Source: an uncultured Clostridia bacterium
GTDB taxonomy: Bacteria > Bacillota > Clostridia > Oscillospirales > Ruminococcaceae
Direction: 5' to 3'
Length of the DNA: 64,000 nucleotides
Assembly: GCA_946567425.1 (NCBI GenBank)
Contig: CAMNXF010000008.1
Coordinates: 1 to 64,000, forward strand
Made by a program: the position numbers and the translations under genes. The notes under the pieces were generated by a model. That model searched no databases. It had not been told where the DNA came from and was given only the letters and a program-made list of their open reading frames with translations. Below are positions 17,252-26,063 of this stretch, in pieces; position 1 is the first letter of the stretch, and every line of letters starts with the position of its first letter.

Positions 17252-17908
17252 TCATTCTTTGCCTACATAGTAATAAAAAGAATGCTTAAAGACTTTGATC
17301 TCATTCTCCCAATCGTATGTGTATTTGCTGGGGGCGTCATCGCTGCCCGAGCCGGACGGCTTACCCTCGGCAGCACCTATGTACATGAATTTTCTGCCGA
17401 GAGTGTCCTCTCCGCCGCCGCTGAAATCTTCCTTCGTAACAAAGTCACACTTATATAAGCAGAGTTCGCTGTCCTTAAAAACAAGTCCGAAATCCTCCGG
17501 TTCGGGATATGCGGAACACTCTGAAACGGTAAATGTAAAGTCCTCAGATAGTTCCGTTTGTTCGGTCTTATAGCAAGCTGCTCGATCTGCTTCTCTGTAC
17601 AAGCGAAGTCTATTTATAAAATCGGCGTCCGTTTCCTCGGTGATAACGCGCACGTTTTTTCCCTGCGGCGCGTCGACATTGTAGATAACCGCAAAGTTTT
17701 CCTCGTCAATGGGAAGAACCGCGCCGAATGAAACGTGTCGGAAACCGTCACCGTCCACATAGTCGTAATACTCGCCCTCAATTTCTTTGTCGCTCATAAT
17801 AAATTTAACTAATGAACCGTGCGTAGCCGCGTTAACGACGGTAAGCAGAGAAACAGCCGAAAGGGCGTATCCAAATACCGCAGAAAATCTCAATGGAAAT
17901 TTCGTCAA
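17252..17908 (-). pseudogene. Remnant of a membrane-anchored anti-sigma-like protein
   Basis: This 218-residue frame begins with one hydrophobic helix (about residues 8-28) and continues as an extracytoplasmic, acidic domain with no family I recognise. Its only start is a TTG with a poorly spaced ribosome site, and it overlaps, in another frame, the truncated sigma-factor gene just upstream. The simplest reading is that a deletion removed the end of an ECF sigma gene and the cytoplasmic part of its anti-sigma partner, leaving the membrane and outer domain. It could still be translated as a small membrane protein. The neighbour's identity is the only basis for the anti-sigma idea. Confidence 0.45.
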
Positions 17909-18044
17909 TATCCTTCTCAGAAAGCGCTCCGTGCGAGAAATTTCGCGCTACGGTGCAGACATATCCCGAGTATTTCCGCATTATCTTTTCAAGCGCCTTT
18001 GTATCGCCGTCCGCAAGTGCCCGAAGCAGTTTTTCCTCGTTCAT
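17832..18044 (-). pseudogene. Truncated ECF-type RNA polymerase sigma factor
   Basis: The 70-residue frame matches the N-terminal region 2 of ECF sigma factors: a helix with LLRALADGDTKALEKIMRKY, then YVCTVARN, an acidic SEKDIDEI segment, and EIFCGIW in place of the usual DVFxxLW core-binding motif. It then runs out of frame and stops, so region 4, which reads the -35 element, is missing. An intact family member is about 160-180 residues. It is therefore judged non-functional. Confidence 0.65.
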
Positions 18045-18161
18045 TTTACTTCTCTGAAATATGTACATACTTGAAAGAATTGTTGTCCTCTCATTACTAT
18101 AGACACGGTTTTCGCGAAAATGTTACATCATTTTAAAATGATTTTCAGTGAATGGCGGCGT

Positions 18162-18190
18162 AAAAAAAGGAGGAGCTTTTACGCTCCTCC
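18162..18190 (-). terminator. Terminator of the GH16-GH5 cassette
   Basis: GGAGGAGC and GCTCCTCC form a perfect stem with a six-base loop. On the minus strand it is followed by seven T residues, 12 bases after the GH5 stop codon. Confidence 0.88.
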
Positions 18191-18201
18191 GGTTCTTCAA
18201 A

Positions 18202-19230
18202 TTAAAGCAGCTTAACGAGCTTGTCGACAATCTTGCTGCGGCACGGGTCGACGATGCCGAAGTCCTTTTCGCGGTACGTCCACGCGGCTCTGCCGATACC
18301 GAGTTTGTTGAAAACTGAGGAAATATCGGTGTACCAGTTCATAAGCTGATCGTCCGAAACGCGGTCGATAACTCCGTATTCCCCGCAGTAGATCGGCACA
18401 TCAAGCTTTTCGGCAACCTCGACCGCAACCGACATCTCCCACTCCATAAACGACGCGTCGATCATCTCTCCGCCAAAATTGTCAAATTTCTGCGCAATGT
18501 CGGCACCGACGTTTTCAAGCGATTTTTGTCTGTACGCTTCCTTAGTATCAGGATAATCTATCTCGCAGTCTGGGCTCATCATATCCACCCACGGCGCTTT
18601 CTGATGCGTGAAAACAAGCGGATCGTAATAATGGAAATTAAACACGATATTGTTTGTGCACGGCTTGTCGAGCAATGTCAACCCGAAAATACTGTTCTGA
18701 TATATTCCTCCGATAAGTATGAAATTATCGGGAGCGGCGGCGCGTATCTCGCGGATAGTCCGCGCGGCTATGTTGTTCCAGATTATCGCGTATTTTTTCT
18801 CGGTGATCTCGTTCAGCAGCTCGAACGCGACACGATCCGCCTTTTCGGCATAGTGCCTTGCCGTTTCACGCCATATTGTGACAAAGACATCCTGATATTT
18901 CTCGTCTTCAAAAAAGCCGCTCTCATTTTCGCCCTTGTCGAAAGAAAAGCCGAGCGTTTTGTGCAGATCGAGAATTATATTCAGACCGTATTTTTCGCAC
19001 CACGAAACGCAACGGTCAAGGTACTTGAACGCGTCCGCGCTTATGGCGTTGTTATCGTTGAGAATAATGTTAAAGTCAAACGGAAGACGCACATGGTCGC
19101 AGCCCCAACCCGCTATCCTTTTAATATCGTCTTCGGTAATGAAATTTTCAAGGTGCTCTTTTTCATAACCCGACTGCGACAGCCAGCCGCCGAGATTTAC
19201 ACCGTGCTTGTAGCCTGCAAATTCTTTCAT
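18202..19230 (-). CDS. Cellulase-family (GH5) beta-glucanase, cytoplasmic
   Basis: This 342-residue glycoside hydrolase family 5 enzyme lacks a signal peptide, so it likely cuts imported beta-gluco-oligosaccharides. GVNLGGWLS opens the barrel, LDLHKTLG carries the conserved His, Glu141 in FELLNEIT is the predicted acid/base and Glu284 in IYCGEYGVID the nucleophile. The ATG at 19230 follows an AAGGAGAAG site; a longer frame to 19413 lies inside the upstream gene and is not used. The start is 11 bases after the GH16 gene, so both form one transcript ending at the terminator at 18162. Confidence 0.9.
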   Translation of the reverse strand: MKEFAGYKHGVNLGGWLSQSGYEKEHLENFITEDDIKRIAGWGCDHVRLPFDFNIILNDNNAISADAFKYLDRCVSWCEKYGLNIILDLHKTLGFSFDKGENESGFFEDEKYQDVFVTIWRETARHYAEKADRVAFELLNEITEKKYAIIWNNIAARTIREIRAAAPDNFILIGGIYQNSIFGLTLLDKPCTNNIVFNFHYYDPLVFTHQKAPWVDMMSPDCEIDYPDTKEAYRQKSLENVGADIAQKFDNFGGEMIDASFMEWEMSVAVEVAEKLDVPIYCGEYGVIDRVSDDQLMNWYTDISSVFNKLGIGRAAWTYREKDFGIVDPCRSKIVDKLVKLL

Positions 19231-19241
19231 GTCACTTCTCC

Positions 19242-20105
19242 TTAACCCTTGTAGTCTACCGACTTGTACTCGGCGATAAGAGGCGTTGTTCCGTCGTAGG
19301 CTTTCAGCCAGCCGTCCACGCCCTTGCCGGGCCATACGTTCATCATAATTTTGCCGGGAGTAGTCGGGATATTTTTGTCGGCGGAATAAACCTCCTCGCC
19401 GTCGACATACCACGTTATCTTATCCTCCTGCCAATTAAAGCCGTAGGTGTGGAAATCCTCGGAAGCGTCAAATCCAAGATCGTAGATATACTCGTGTTTG
19501 CCTACTCCGTCGGTGTAATAGTTGAACTGAACAGTCGTCGTATCCTTGCCGAGAAACTCAATGTCGATCTCGTCCCACGGGTTCTGGTCGGTCGGACCCG
19601 TGTAGGTAAAGAACGAGGAAACAACGCCGTCGTTCTTGATCGGCTTCATAACGACCTCATACATTCCGTAGCCGTAAAAATCCTTGCTCCTGAACTCCGC
19701 GCCCGAATAGGGGATAAGACCCTCGCCCGTGCCGTCGAGGTCTATCTTCAGCTTCATTGAGCCGTCGGAGAAATTGACGTTTGCTTTGCGCCAAGTGCAG
19801 TTGAACATCGAGCCGTTAGTCCACCCGTCGGAGCACTCGAACACGCTGCTCACGTCCGCGAGAGTACCCGTCAGATCGGCGAGTACGCCGCTTGTCGAGG
19901 GCGCGGGGTTGCTGTCCTCGGTGGAGCTGCTCTCGGAAGTGCTGCTTTCTTCAGACGAGCTTTCACCCGTACTCGTCGAGCTGTCGGAGGGGGTCTGTAC
20001 GCTGCTTGTACTGTCGGTGGAGGAATTACCCCGGTCGTTTGCACAGCCGCACAATGCCGCGCAAAGCGCTAATATAAGCGCGCCGTTTTTCAAGAATTTA
20101 TTCAT
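19242..20105 (-). CDS. GH16 endo-beta-glucanase (licheninase-like) lipoprotein
   Basis: This 287-residue enzyme would cut mixed-linkage beta-1,3-1,4-glucans outside the cell. A signal peptide with lipobox LCGC (Cys21) is followed by a Ser/Thr/Glu-rich linker to about residue 70. The GH16 domain carries the catalytic EIDIE motif with Glu179, Asp181 and Glu183, then substrate-cleft residues in [19 protein letters not shown]. The sequence matches bacterial licheninases in plan. It is the first gene of a two-gene cassette with the GH5 enzyme. An inverted repeat covers the -10 box and start codon, and an AraC-type regulator gene stands directly upstream. Confidence 0.92.
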   Translation of the reverse strand: MNKFLKNGALILALCAALCGCANDRGNSSTDSTSSVQTPSDSSTSTGESSSEESSTSESSSTEDSNPAPSTSGVLADLTGTLADVSSVFECSDGWTNGSMFNCTWRKANVNFSDGSMKLKIDLDGTGEGLIPYSGAEFRSKDFYGYGMYEVVMKPIKNDGVVSSFFTYTGPTDQNPWDEIDIEFLGKDTTTVQFNYYTDGVGKHEYIYDLGFDASEDFHTYGFNWQEDKITWYVDGEEVYSADKNIPTTPGKIMMNVWPGKGVDGWLKAYDGTTPLIAEYKSVDYKG

Positions 20106-20150
20106 AAGATCACGTTCCTTTCGGCAATTTACTTCTGTGATCTTATTATA
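20104..20150 (-). promoter_or_regulatory. Inverted repeat over the -10 box and start codon of the GH16 gene
   Basis: ATAAGATCAC at 20104-20113 and GTGATCTTAT at 20137-20146 form a perfect ten-base inverted repeat with a 23-base spacer. On the minus strand TATAAT at 20145-20150 overlaps one arm, the GAAAGG ribosome site lies in the spacer, and the other arm ends in the ATG. No good -35 is seen. This suggests an operator that blocks or opens the promoter; an RNA hairpin is less likely because transcription would begin inside the first arm. Confidence 0.6.
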
Positions 20151-20201
20151 CCTGTTTCCCCGAAAATGATATACAAAAAAGCGGCAAAAAATATCGCGTT
20201 T

Positions 20202-20969
20202 TTAATCAGAATTAAATTTCACGCCGCCCTTTATTCCCGACGCGGAATTGTAATATTTCGCGCGGTATTGCTTTGGCGTAAGACCCGTTTCCTGTTTGAA
20301 TTTCTGTATAAAATGGCTGTGCGAGCTGAACGACAAAAAGCTGCCGATATCCACCGCCTCGTAGTCGGAATATTTCAGCATCTGGCACGCCGCGTCAATG
20401 CGCTTTTTCAGTATATAGCGGTTCAGCGTCATTCCCGTTTCCGCGTGGAACAGCTTTGATAGATACTGCACCGACAAGCCGAGCTCGTTCGCGATATCGC
20501 CGATGACAAGCCGCTCGTGAAGATGCGTGTTGATATATTCGATGCATTTCGTCACCTGATAGCAGTAGCTGGAGCTTTTGTTTATTTTAGCCATTCGCTC
20601 CGTGAAATCCGTGATACACTCGGAATGTATCTCGTTTATTTCGTCGGCGGTTCTTGCGTTATCGGTCAGCCTTATATAAAGGTCGGAGAGGTTGTAGGCT
20701 GTCTCGCGCTCCATTCCGCCTTCAACGCAGAAACGCGTGATGAACGATACCGTTATCACCAGGTGATACTTGAGATTTCTCAGACTATCCGTGGAAAGCA
20801 CTCCGAACCCCTCGCCTCCGAGCGGCGTGGCAAGCGCGCGCACGCCGTCGAGATCGCCGCGCTTTACGCACTCGTAAAAGCGCATTTCGTTTTCGACAGG
20901 AGTATGTCTGAGCTCGTTTTCACGCATCTCAAACTCTATTTGTGAAAAAATTTTATCAGATAAACGCAT
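20202..20969 (-). CDS. AraC-family transcriptional regulator
   Basis: This 255-residue regulator has an N-terminal region of about 150 residues and a C-terminal AraC domain. The first helix-turn-helix is in VIGDIANELGLSVQYLSKLF, the second in VDIGSFLSFSSHSHFIQKFK, ending in the usual GLTPKQYRAKYY. The N-terminal part has no cupin motif I can identify; it looks like the helical sensor region of YesN-type regulators of sugar use. ATG at 20969 is chosen because AGGGGG stands eight bases upstream. Its position upstream of the GH16-GH5 cassette, same strand, makes that cassette the likely target. Confidence 0.88.
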   Translation of the reverse strand: MRLSDKIFSQIEFEMRENELRHTPVENEMRFYECVKRGDLDGVRALATPLGGEGFGVLSTDSLRNLKYHLVITVSFITRFCVEGGMERETAYNLSDLYIRLTDNARTADEINEIHSECITDFTERMAKINKSSSYCYQVTKCIEYINTHLHERLVIGDIANELGLSVQYLSKLFHAETGMTLNRYILKKRIDAACQMLKYSDYEAVDIGSFLSFSSHSHFIQKFKQETGLTPKQYRAKYYNSASGIKGGVKFNSD

Positions 20970-21096
20970 ACCGCACACCCCCTGTTAAATACTTATTAAA
21001 AATATTATACAAAAAAATTCACCAAAAGTCAAGATATTTAGTTAAACTGAAAATAAAAATGCTAAAAATCTGATATAAACTTCTTTAGGTAAATGC

Positions 21097-21159
21097 TATA
21101 ATTAAAACATAAAGGGCGGAGAGATAGGCTCTCGCCGATAAATACGGGGCTTTCCCCGC
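21097..21159 (+). promoter_or_regulatory. Extended -10 promoter and double-hairpin leader
   Basis: TGCTATAAT forms an extended -10 box (TATAAT at 21097-21102) without a clear -35. The leader then contains two hairpins, GGCGGAGAGA with TCTCGCC (about 21115-21138) and CGGGG with CCCCG (about 21146-21159), before the ribosome site. It matches no riboswitch class I can recall. Confidence 0.55.
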
Positions 21160-21179
21160 AAACGAAAGGATATACCGTT

Positions 21180-21779
21180 ATGAAAAAGATGATTTCCGTT
21201 ATTACCGCTGCGGCCGCATTTGCGGCAGTTTCCGTATCCGCTTCGGCGTATACCATCAATGTAGATCTCGGCTTCGGCTGGTCGGCAAACACCACTATCC
21301 CCGCTGAAGAGTTCGCGGACGTAACGACCGACACGACCATTACGATTAACTACGAGACAAACAAGGCTCTTGCGGATATGCCCGGTCAGGAGTACTGGTG
21401 CATAAAGACCATGATAAACGACGAAGGTTGGCCGTTTGTCAGCAACCTTGTAGGTCCGGAGCTTTCGGAAAGCAAGGACAGCTATTCTCTCGACGTTGAG
21501 AGTTCATCTATCAGCTTTAAAATCCCCGCTGAGGAGCTTGAGCACATTCAGATCGCGGGTATGGCGCTTATGGGACATGGCATAAATCTTATTGATATGA
21601 CCATTTCAAACGACGCTCCCGCAGAGCCCTCTGTTCCCGCCGAGTCCACTGCTCCGTCAGCATCGGAAAGCACTTCGACGGAGAACCCCAGCTCGGGCGT
21701 TGAGGGCGTTGCCGCGGTTGTCGGCGCTGCCGCTCTGGCTCTCGGCACAATGATAGTTGCGCGCAAGAGAACTAAGTAA
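21180..21779 (+). CDS. Secreted surface protein with NPxTG-like C-terminal anchor
   Basis: This 199-residue protein has a signal peptide ending near SASA-YT (residues 20-23), a beta-rich domain of about 130 residues containing two Trp-rich segments, a Pro/Ser/Thr linker at about 145-168, and a C-terminal NPSSGVEG motif, hydrophobic helix and RKRTK tail. The tail has the layout of a sortase signal or a simple membrane anchor. The middle domain resembles a small carbohydrate-binding module in size and composition, but I do not recognise a family. It is 21 bases upstream of a sugar-binding lipoprotein gene and probably in one operon with it. Confidence 0.7.
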   Translation: MKKMISVITAAAAFAAVSVSASAYTINVDLGFGWSANTTIPAEEFADVTTDTTITINYETNKALADMPGQEYWCIKTMINDEGWPFVSNLVGPELSESKDSYSLDVESSSISFKIPAEELEHIQIAGMALMGHGINLIDMTISNDAPAEPSVPAESTAPSASESTSTENPSSGVEGVAAVVGAAALALGTMIVARKRTK

Positions 21780-21800
21780 ATCCCCGAAAGGAGGCTAATC

Positions 21801-23231
21801 ATGAAAAAAATGAAAAGTATTATGGCTGCCGCGCTGGCTCTCGGCTGTATGCTGACAGTCACCGCGTGCGACGAGGAGAACGGTTCCGTTTCATCGGGCG
21901 GCGGAACTCCCGCAGACACAAACACTCCGCCCCAGGCTTCCACATCGAGTTCCACTGCTACTATGAACGAATCGGACGCGTCAGAGGTCGCTAAAATAGA
22001 TATCGGCGCGGAGAAGCTCGCAAATCCCACAGTCAAGTTCCTCAGTGAATGGGATCTGAACCCCGCCGAGGGTCAGCCAATCTCCGTCGCGCTTGAGATG
22101 TTCCAGACGCAGTACGGCGGACGTATAGAACTGATACACACCTCTTTTGAGGAACGCTACACCAAGCTCTCCACCATGGTTTCCTCCGACGAATCTCCCG
22201 ATATGTTCAGTGCGGGCGATATGGACGTTTTCCCGAAGGGCGTTCTCAGCGGATATTTTCAGCCGCTCGACCCGTATATAGATTTTAACAGCGATCTCTG
22301 GAAGCCTATGAGCACCATAAACGATCAGTTTTCTGCAAACGGAAAACACTACGTCGGCGCTATAGACGTTGAGAGCGACTGCGTAATGTTCTACAACAAG
22401 AAGACAATTATCGACAACGGCCTTGACGATCCCGTTGAGCTGCTGGAGCAGGGCAAGTGGGATTGGGACGCGCTTTGGAACATGATGACGCAGTTCTGCG
22501 ACCGCAGTCAAAGCAAATTCGCTACCGACGGCTGGTGGTTTGAGGGCGCTATATCGCTCACGACGGGCAAGCCTTATATCGGTATGGATAACGGAAAGAT
22601 CGTTCACAATCTTGACCATCCCATGATTGAGAGCGTACAGAGTTATATGCTTAAGATGAAAGAAAACGATCTGCCGTTCCCGAAGAGCGAATACGGCTGG
22701 GAGGTTCACCCGACCAATATCCGCGACGGAAAAACGTTGTTCTATCCCGTGGGCGTTTACGCGCTTTATCCATACAACAACATTATTCAGAATTTCGGCA
22801 ATATGGAGGACGTTATGTTCGTTCCCATGCCCAAATGCCCCGAGGCGGATGCGTATTATCTGCCCGCGAGAATTAACGGCTTTTCGCTGATAAAGGGCGC
22901 GAAAAATCCCGAGGGCGTTGCGGGTTATCTGAACTGCGCAATGGCTTCGCGCGACAGCGAAATCGCCAAGGAGATAGGCAAGCGTCAGGCATTTGACGAA
23001 TACGGCTGGACACAGGAGCAGTGGGATATGCTTGAAAAGGTCAACAAAATGACAACCGAGCACCCCGCTATCGAGATGTATAACGCGGTCACTCCGACCA
23101 TTGCCGACTGCATAAACAACCCGATGAAAGAGGGCTATAACGCGGGCGTAAGCTGGATACAGACCCGCGAATCGTACAGAGCTATGGTTCAGGCGGAGCT
23201 TGATACAGCAAACGCAAAGCTGAACTCATAA
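21801..23231 (+). CDS. ABC-type sugar substrate-binding lipoprotein (family 1)
   Basis: This 476-residue protein has a signal peptide and lipobox ending in TVTAC (Cys at about 22), a Ser/Thr/Pro-rich linker and a family-1 extracellular solute-binding domain: FEERYTKLSTMVSSDESPDMFSAG, an internal GKHYVGAIDVESDCVMFYNKK stretch and a Trp-rich TDGWWFEGAISLTTG region. Such proteins hand oligosaccharides to a two-permease ABC importer. No permease gene is found beside it; two terminators follow. It may serve a transporter encoded elsewhere. Neighbouring glucanases make a beta-glucan oligosaccharide a plausible ligand, by inference only. Confidence 0.85.
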   Translation: MKKMKSIMAAALALGCMLTVTACDEENGSVSSGGGTPADTNTPPQASTSSSTATMNESDASEVAKIDIGAEKLANPTVKFLSEWDLNPAEGQPISVALEMFQTQYGGRIELIHTSFEERYTKLSTMVSSDESPDMFSAGDMDVFPKGVLSGYFQPLDPYIDFNSDLWKPMSTINDQFSANGKHYVGAIDVESDCVMFYNKKTIIDNGLDDPVELLEQGKWDWDALWNMMTQFCDRSQSKFATDGWWFEGAISLTTGKPYIGMDNGKIVHNLDHPMIESVQSYMLKMKENDLPFPKSEYGWEVHPTNIRDGKTLFYPVGVYALYPYNNIIQNFGNMEDVMFVPMPKCPEADAYYLPARINGFSLIKGAKNPEGVAGYLNCAMASRDSEIAKEIGKRQAFDEYGWTQEQWDMLEKVNKMTTEHPAIEMYNAVTPTIADCINNPMKEGYNAGVSWIQTRESYRAMVQAELDTANAKLNS

Positions 23232-23253
23232 GATAATTCCTCCCCCCCATAAT

Positions 23254-23288
23254 AACCGACTTACGGCAGCAAAACTGCCCGGTCGGTT
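23254..23288 (+). terminator. Terminator of the binding-protein operon
   Basis: AACCGAC and GTCGGTT pair around an inner GGCAG-AAAA-type hairpin (GGCAG with CTGCC), 22 bases after the stop codon. Confidence 0.7.
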
Positions 23289-23350
23289 TAATGGCGATTA
23301 CAAAATACGCACACTTCATAATAAATTTTCCTGTTGAAAAAACACGCAGC

Positions 23351-23381
23351 AAACCGACTTCGTTTTTAGCGGAGTCGGTTT
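23351..23381 (+). terminator. Second terminator downstream of the binding protein
   Basis: AAACCGACT pairs with AGTCGGTTT and a T-rich tract follows. The arms repeat the AACCGAC sequence of the first terminator 100 bases upstream, which suggests a duplicated terminator. Confidence 0.7.
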
Positions 23382-23438
23382 GTTGTTTCTGTTTTTCAGC
23401 GGGAATTTTTTTGATAAATCTTTAATATTAAACACATC

Positions 23439-23467
23439 TTGAAATTTTGTGCAAAGTATGATATAAT
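23439..23467 (+). promoter_or_regulatory. Promoter of ychF
   Basis: TTGAAA at 23439-23444 and TATAAT at 23462-23467 with a 17-base spacer, about 50 bases before the start codon. Confidence 0.75.
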
Positions 23468-23521
23468 AAATATATATTGCAAAAAATGCAGAGTTCTGCG
23501 GATATAAAGAAAGGACAAACT

Positions 23522-24616
23522 ATGAAACTGGGAATGGTGGGGCTGCCGAACGTCGGTAAAAGCACCCTTTTTAACGCACTTACAAACGCGGGCGCGGAGT
23601 CCGCGAATTACCCGTTCTGTACGATAGAGCCGAACGTCGGCATAGTTTCCGTGCCGGACGAGCGTCTCGACAAGCTGGCGGAGATGTATCACCCCGAGAA
23701 ATTCACTCCTGCGACGCTGGAATTTGTTGACATTGCGGGTCTTGTAAAGGGAGCGTCCAAGGGCGAGGGTCTGGGCAACAAGTTCCTCTCGAATATACGC
23801 GAGGTGGATGCTATCGTGCACGTTGTACGCTGCTTTAACGACGACAACATTATCCATGTCGACGGCTCGATAGGCGCTGCCCGCGATATCGAAACGATAA
23901 ATCTGGAGCTTATTTTCTCCGATCTGGAGATACTCGAGCGCCGTATCGACCGCGCGAAAAAGGCGCTTAAGGGCGACAAGTCCGCACAGGCGGAGGTAGA
24001 CTTTTTTGAGGCGCTGAAGGCTCATCTCGAGAATGGCAAGTCCGCGCGCAGCTATGACTACTCCGACGAGGAGCGCGCTATGCTCCGCGATACTCCGCTG
24101 CTTTCAAACAAGCCCGTGATCTACGCGGCTAATCTGTCCGAAGCGGATTTCACGGGTGACCTCAACGCGAACGCCGAGTACAAAGCGGTGTGCGCTGTCG
24201 CCGAGGAGGAAAACGCCGAGGTGCTCCCGATTTGCGCGCAGATCGAAGCGGAGATTTCCGATATGCCCGCTGAGGACAAGGAGCTGTTCCTTGCGGATAT
24301 GCATCTTGAAAGCTCGGGTCTGGCGCGTATCATCAAAACAGGCTATCGGCTGTTGGGGCTTATCTCTTTCCTTACGGCGGGAACTCCCGAGGTTCGCGCG
24401 TGGACAATAACCAAGGGCACAAAGGCTCCGCAGGCGGCGGGAAAAATACACACCGACTTTGAGCGCGGCTTTATCCGCGCGGAGATAGTCGCGTTCGACG
24501 ATCTTATGAACTGCGGTTCTATGTCGGCGGCGAAGGAAAAAGGACTTGTCCGTCAGGAGGGCAAGGAGTATGTGATGCAGGACGGCGACGTTACGCTGTT
24601 CAAATTTAACGTGTAA
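23522..24616 (+). CDS. ychF: Redox-regulated ATPase YchF (Obg family)
   Basis: This 364-residue Obg-like P-loop protein binds ribosomes and hydrolyses ATP in preference to GTP. G1 is GMVGLPNVGKST at residues 4-15, followed by NYPFCTIEPN, the G3 segment DIAGLVKGASKGEGLGNKFL and a coiled-coil insertion. A TGS domain ends the protein (AWTITKGTKAPQAAGKIHTDFERGFIRAEIV). The start is set by an AAAGGAC site seven bases upstream; the longer frame has none. Its stop codon overlaps the next start by one base. Confidence 0.95.
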   Translation: MKLGMVGLPNVGKSTLFNALTNAGAESANYPFCTIEPNVGIVSVPDERLDKLAEMYHPEKFTPATLEFVDIAGLVKGASKGEGLGNKFLSNIREVDAIVHVVRCFNDDNIIHVDGSIGAARDIETINLELIFSDLEILERRIDRAKKALKGDKSAQAEVDFFEALKAHLENGKSARSYDYSDEERAMLRDTPLLSNKPVIYAANLSEADFTGDLNANAEYKAVCAVAEEENAEVLPICAQIEAEISDMPAEDKELFLADMHLESSGLARIIKTGYRLLGLISFLTAGTPEVRAWTITKGTKAPQAAGKIHTDFERGFIRAEIVAFDDLMNCGSMSAAKEKGLVRQEGKEYVMQDGDVTLFKFNV

Positions 24617-25317
24617 TGAAGACGATAGGCTTGATAGGCGGTATGAGCTGGGAAAGTACCGTCACGTACTACAAAGTTATCAACGAGACCGTAAGTCGGC
24701 GGCTCGGCGGTTTACATTCGGCAAAAATATTGATGTACAGCGTGGATTTCGCGGAGATCGAGGAATGCCAGACGAATGGCGATTGGGCGAAAAGCGCGGA
24801 AATTCTCGGCTCGGCGGCGCTTGCTCTGCAAAAAGCGGGCGCAGATTTTATAGTTATCTGCACCAACACCATGCACAAGGTCGTTCCCGAAATATCCGAA
24901 ATGGCAGACGTGCCGATAATGCACATCGCCGACGCGACCGCAAACGCGCTTATCGGCGCGGGTATCAGTACTGCCGCGCTCCTCGGAACGAAATACACAA
25001 TGAAACAGGATTTTTATAAGGAACGATTGACCGCTAACGGAATACGCGTACTTATCCCGAATGATAACGATATTGAAACGGTAAACCGCGTTATTTACGA
25101 GGAGCTTTGCCGAGGAGTTATCTCGCCGTCCTCGCGGGAGAAATACGCGCGGATAATCGATAGCTTAAAGCGCGGCGGCGCGGAAGCCGTAATTCTCGGC
25201 TGCACGGAGATTGGGCTTCTGATAGATGGCGGCTGTTCGCCGCTGCCCGTATTCGATACCGCGCTTATTCATGCGGAAAGGGCGGCTTTATACGCAATTG
25301 ACGAGGAGATCAAATGA
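24616..25317 (+). CDS. Aspartate/glutamate racemase family protein
   Basis: This 233-residue enzyme belongs to the cofactor-independent Asp/Glu racemase superfamily, which inverts amino-acid stereocentres with two cysteines. Cys82 lies in CTNTMH and Cys196 in GCTEI, the classical pair. The N-terminus GLIGGMSWEST is that of the aspartate racemase (YgeA-like) branch and not of MurI. Whether aspartate, glutamate or another amino acid is used cannot be decided. It overlaps ychF by one base and the NERD gene by four, so all three are coupled. Confidence 0.88.
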   Translation: MKTIGLIGGMSWESTVTYYKVINETVSRRLGGLHSAKILMYSVDFAEIEECQTNGDWAKSAEILGSAALALQKAGADFIVICTNTMHKVVPEISEMADVPIMHIADATANALIGAGISTAALLGTKYTMKQDFYKERLTANGIRVLIPNDNDIETVNRVIYEELCRGVISPSSREKYARIIDSLKRGGAEAVILGCTEIGLLIDGGCSPLPVFDTALIHAERAALYAIDEEIK

Positions 25318-26054
25318 ACAAAGTTATTCGGTGCAAAAACACCAACAATAAAAAAATAATCGGACTGCTGATCTCGCAGGTTATATGCGGAGTAATGCCC
25401 GTTGTACTGCTGGCGGCATTCGTGCTGCTGCAGATGTACGAGAACAAGATAATCGCGCTTGTTGCCATTGCGTTGATCTTTCTATGCAACGTCGGGTATA
25501 TGCTGCTCGCGCGGAGGTACAACGTTCTGAACAGCGGCAGACGCGGCGAAAAGCTGCTCTACAAGACGGTGCGTCATCTGAGCGGCAACAACATAATTTT
25601 CTGTAATCTTCCTGTGCGGTACAAGCGCGGGCGCTCAGAACTGGATATGCTCATCATCAGTCATAAGGGGCTTATCATTGTCGAGGTGAAAAACCACTCG
25701 GGAACTATTCAGGGGAGCTGGAAAGCCGACAAGTGGGAGCAGCGCAAATACTATCGCGGCGGCAAGAACACCTCGCAGCAAATGGACAATCCGATAAAGC
25801 AGATGCGCCGTCAGCGCGACATCGTCAAGAGTATACTTAACGCGGCGGGCGAGGACGTGTGGATAGATACGGTTCTGTATTTTTCAAGCAGCAACGCAAA
25901 GCTCAAGCTCAATCTCCGCGAGAACGATTATGTGTGTCTCGGCAGCAAGGAACTGCTTCATTTTCTGGAGAGATACGATCGCGATGTGGTGGTCTCGCGC
26001 GTTCAAATGGAGAAATACGCGCGCATACTTAACGAGGCAAGGGCGAATATCTGA
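25314..26054 (+). CDS. Membrane-anchored NERD-domain protein
   Basis: This 246-residue protein has two membrane helices (about residues 14-36 and 42-62) and then a NERD (nuclease-related) domain of the restriction-endonuclease-like fold. The visible pattern is GRRGEKLLY, SELDMLIISHKGLIIVEVKN with the D-(x)n-E-x-K type catalytic residues, and later WIDTVLYFSS. The domain is predicted to bind or cut nucleic acid, but its cellular role is unclear. It is coupled by an ATGA overlap to the racemase gene. Confidence 0.82.
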   Translation: MNKVIRCKNTNNKKIIGLLISQVICGVMPVVLLAAFVLLQMYENKIIALVAIALIFLCNVGYMLLARRYNVLNSGRRGEKLLYKTVRHLSGNNIIFCNLPVRYKRGRSELDMLIISHKGLIIVEVKNHSGTIQGSWKADKWEQRKYYRGGKNTSQQMDNPIKQMRRQRDIVKSILNAAGEDVWIDTVLYFSSSNAKLKLNLRENDYVCLGSKELLHFLERYDRDVVVSRVQMEKYARILNEARANI

Positions 26055-26063
26055 GGGAGAGTT

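Noticed and set aside
21110-21175. Possible cyclic di-GMP or other riboswitch in the leader
   Set aside because: The two hairpins lack the conserved tetraloop-receptor and junction sequences of the cyclic di-GMP class and fit no other class I know.
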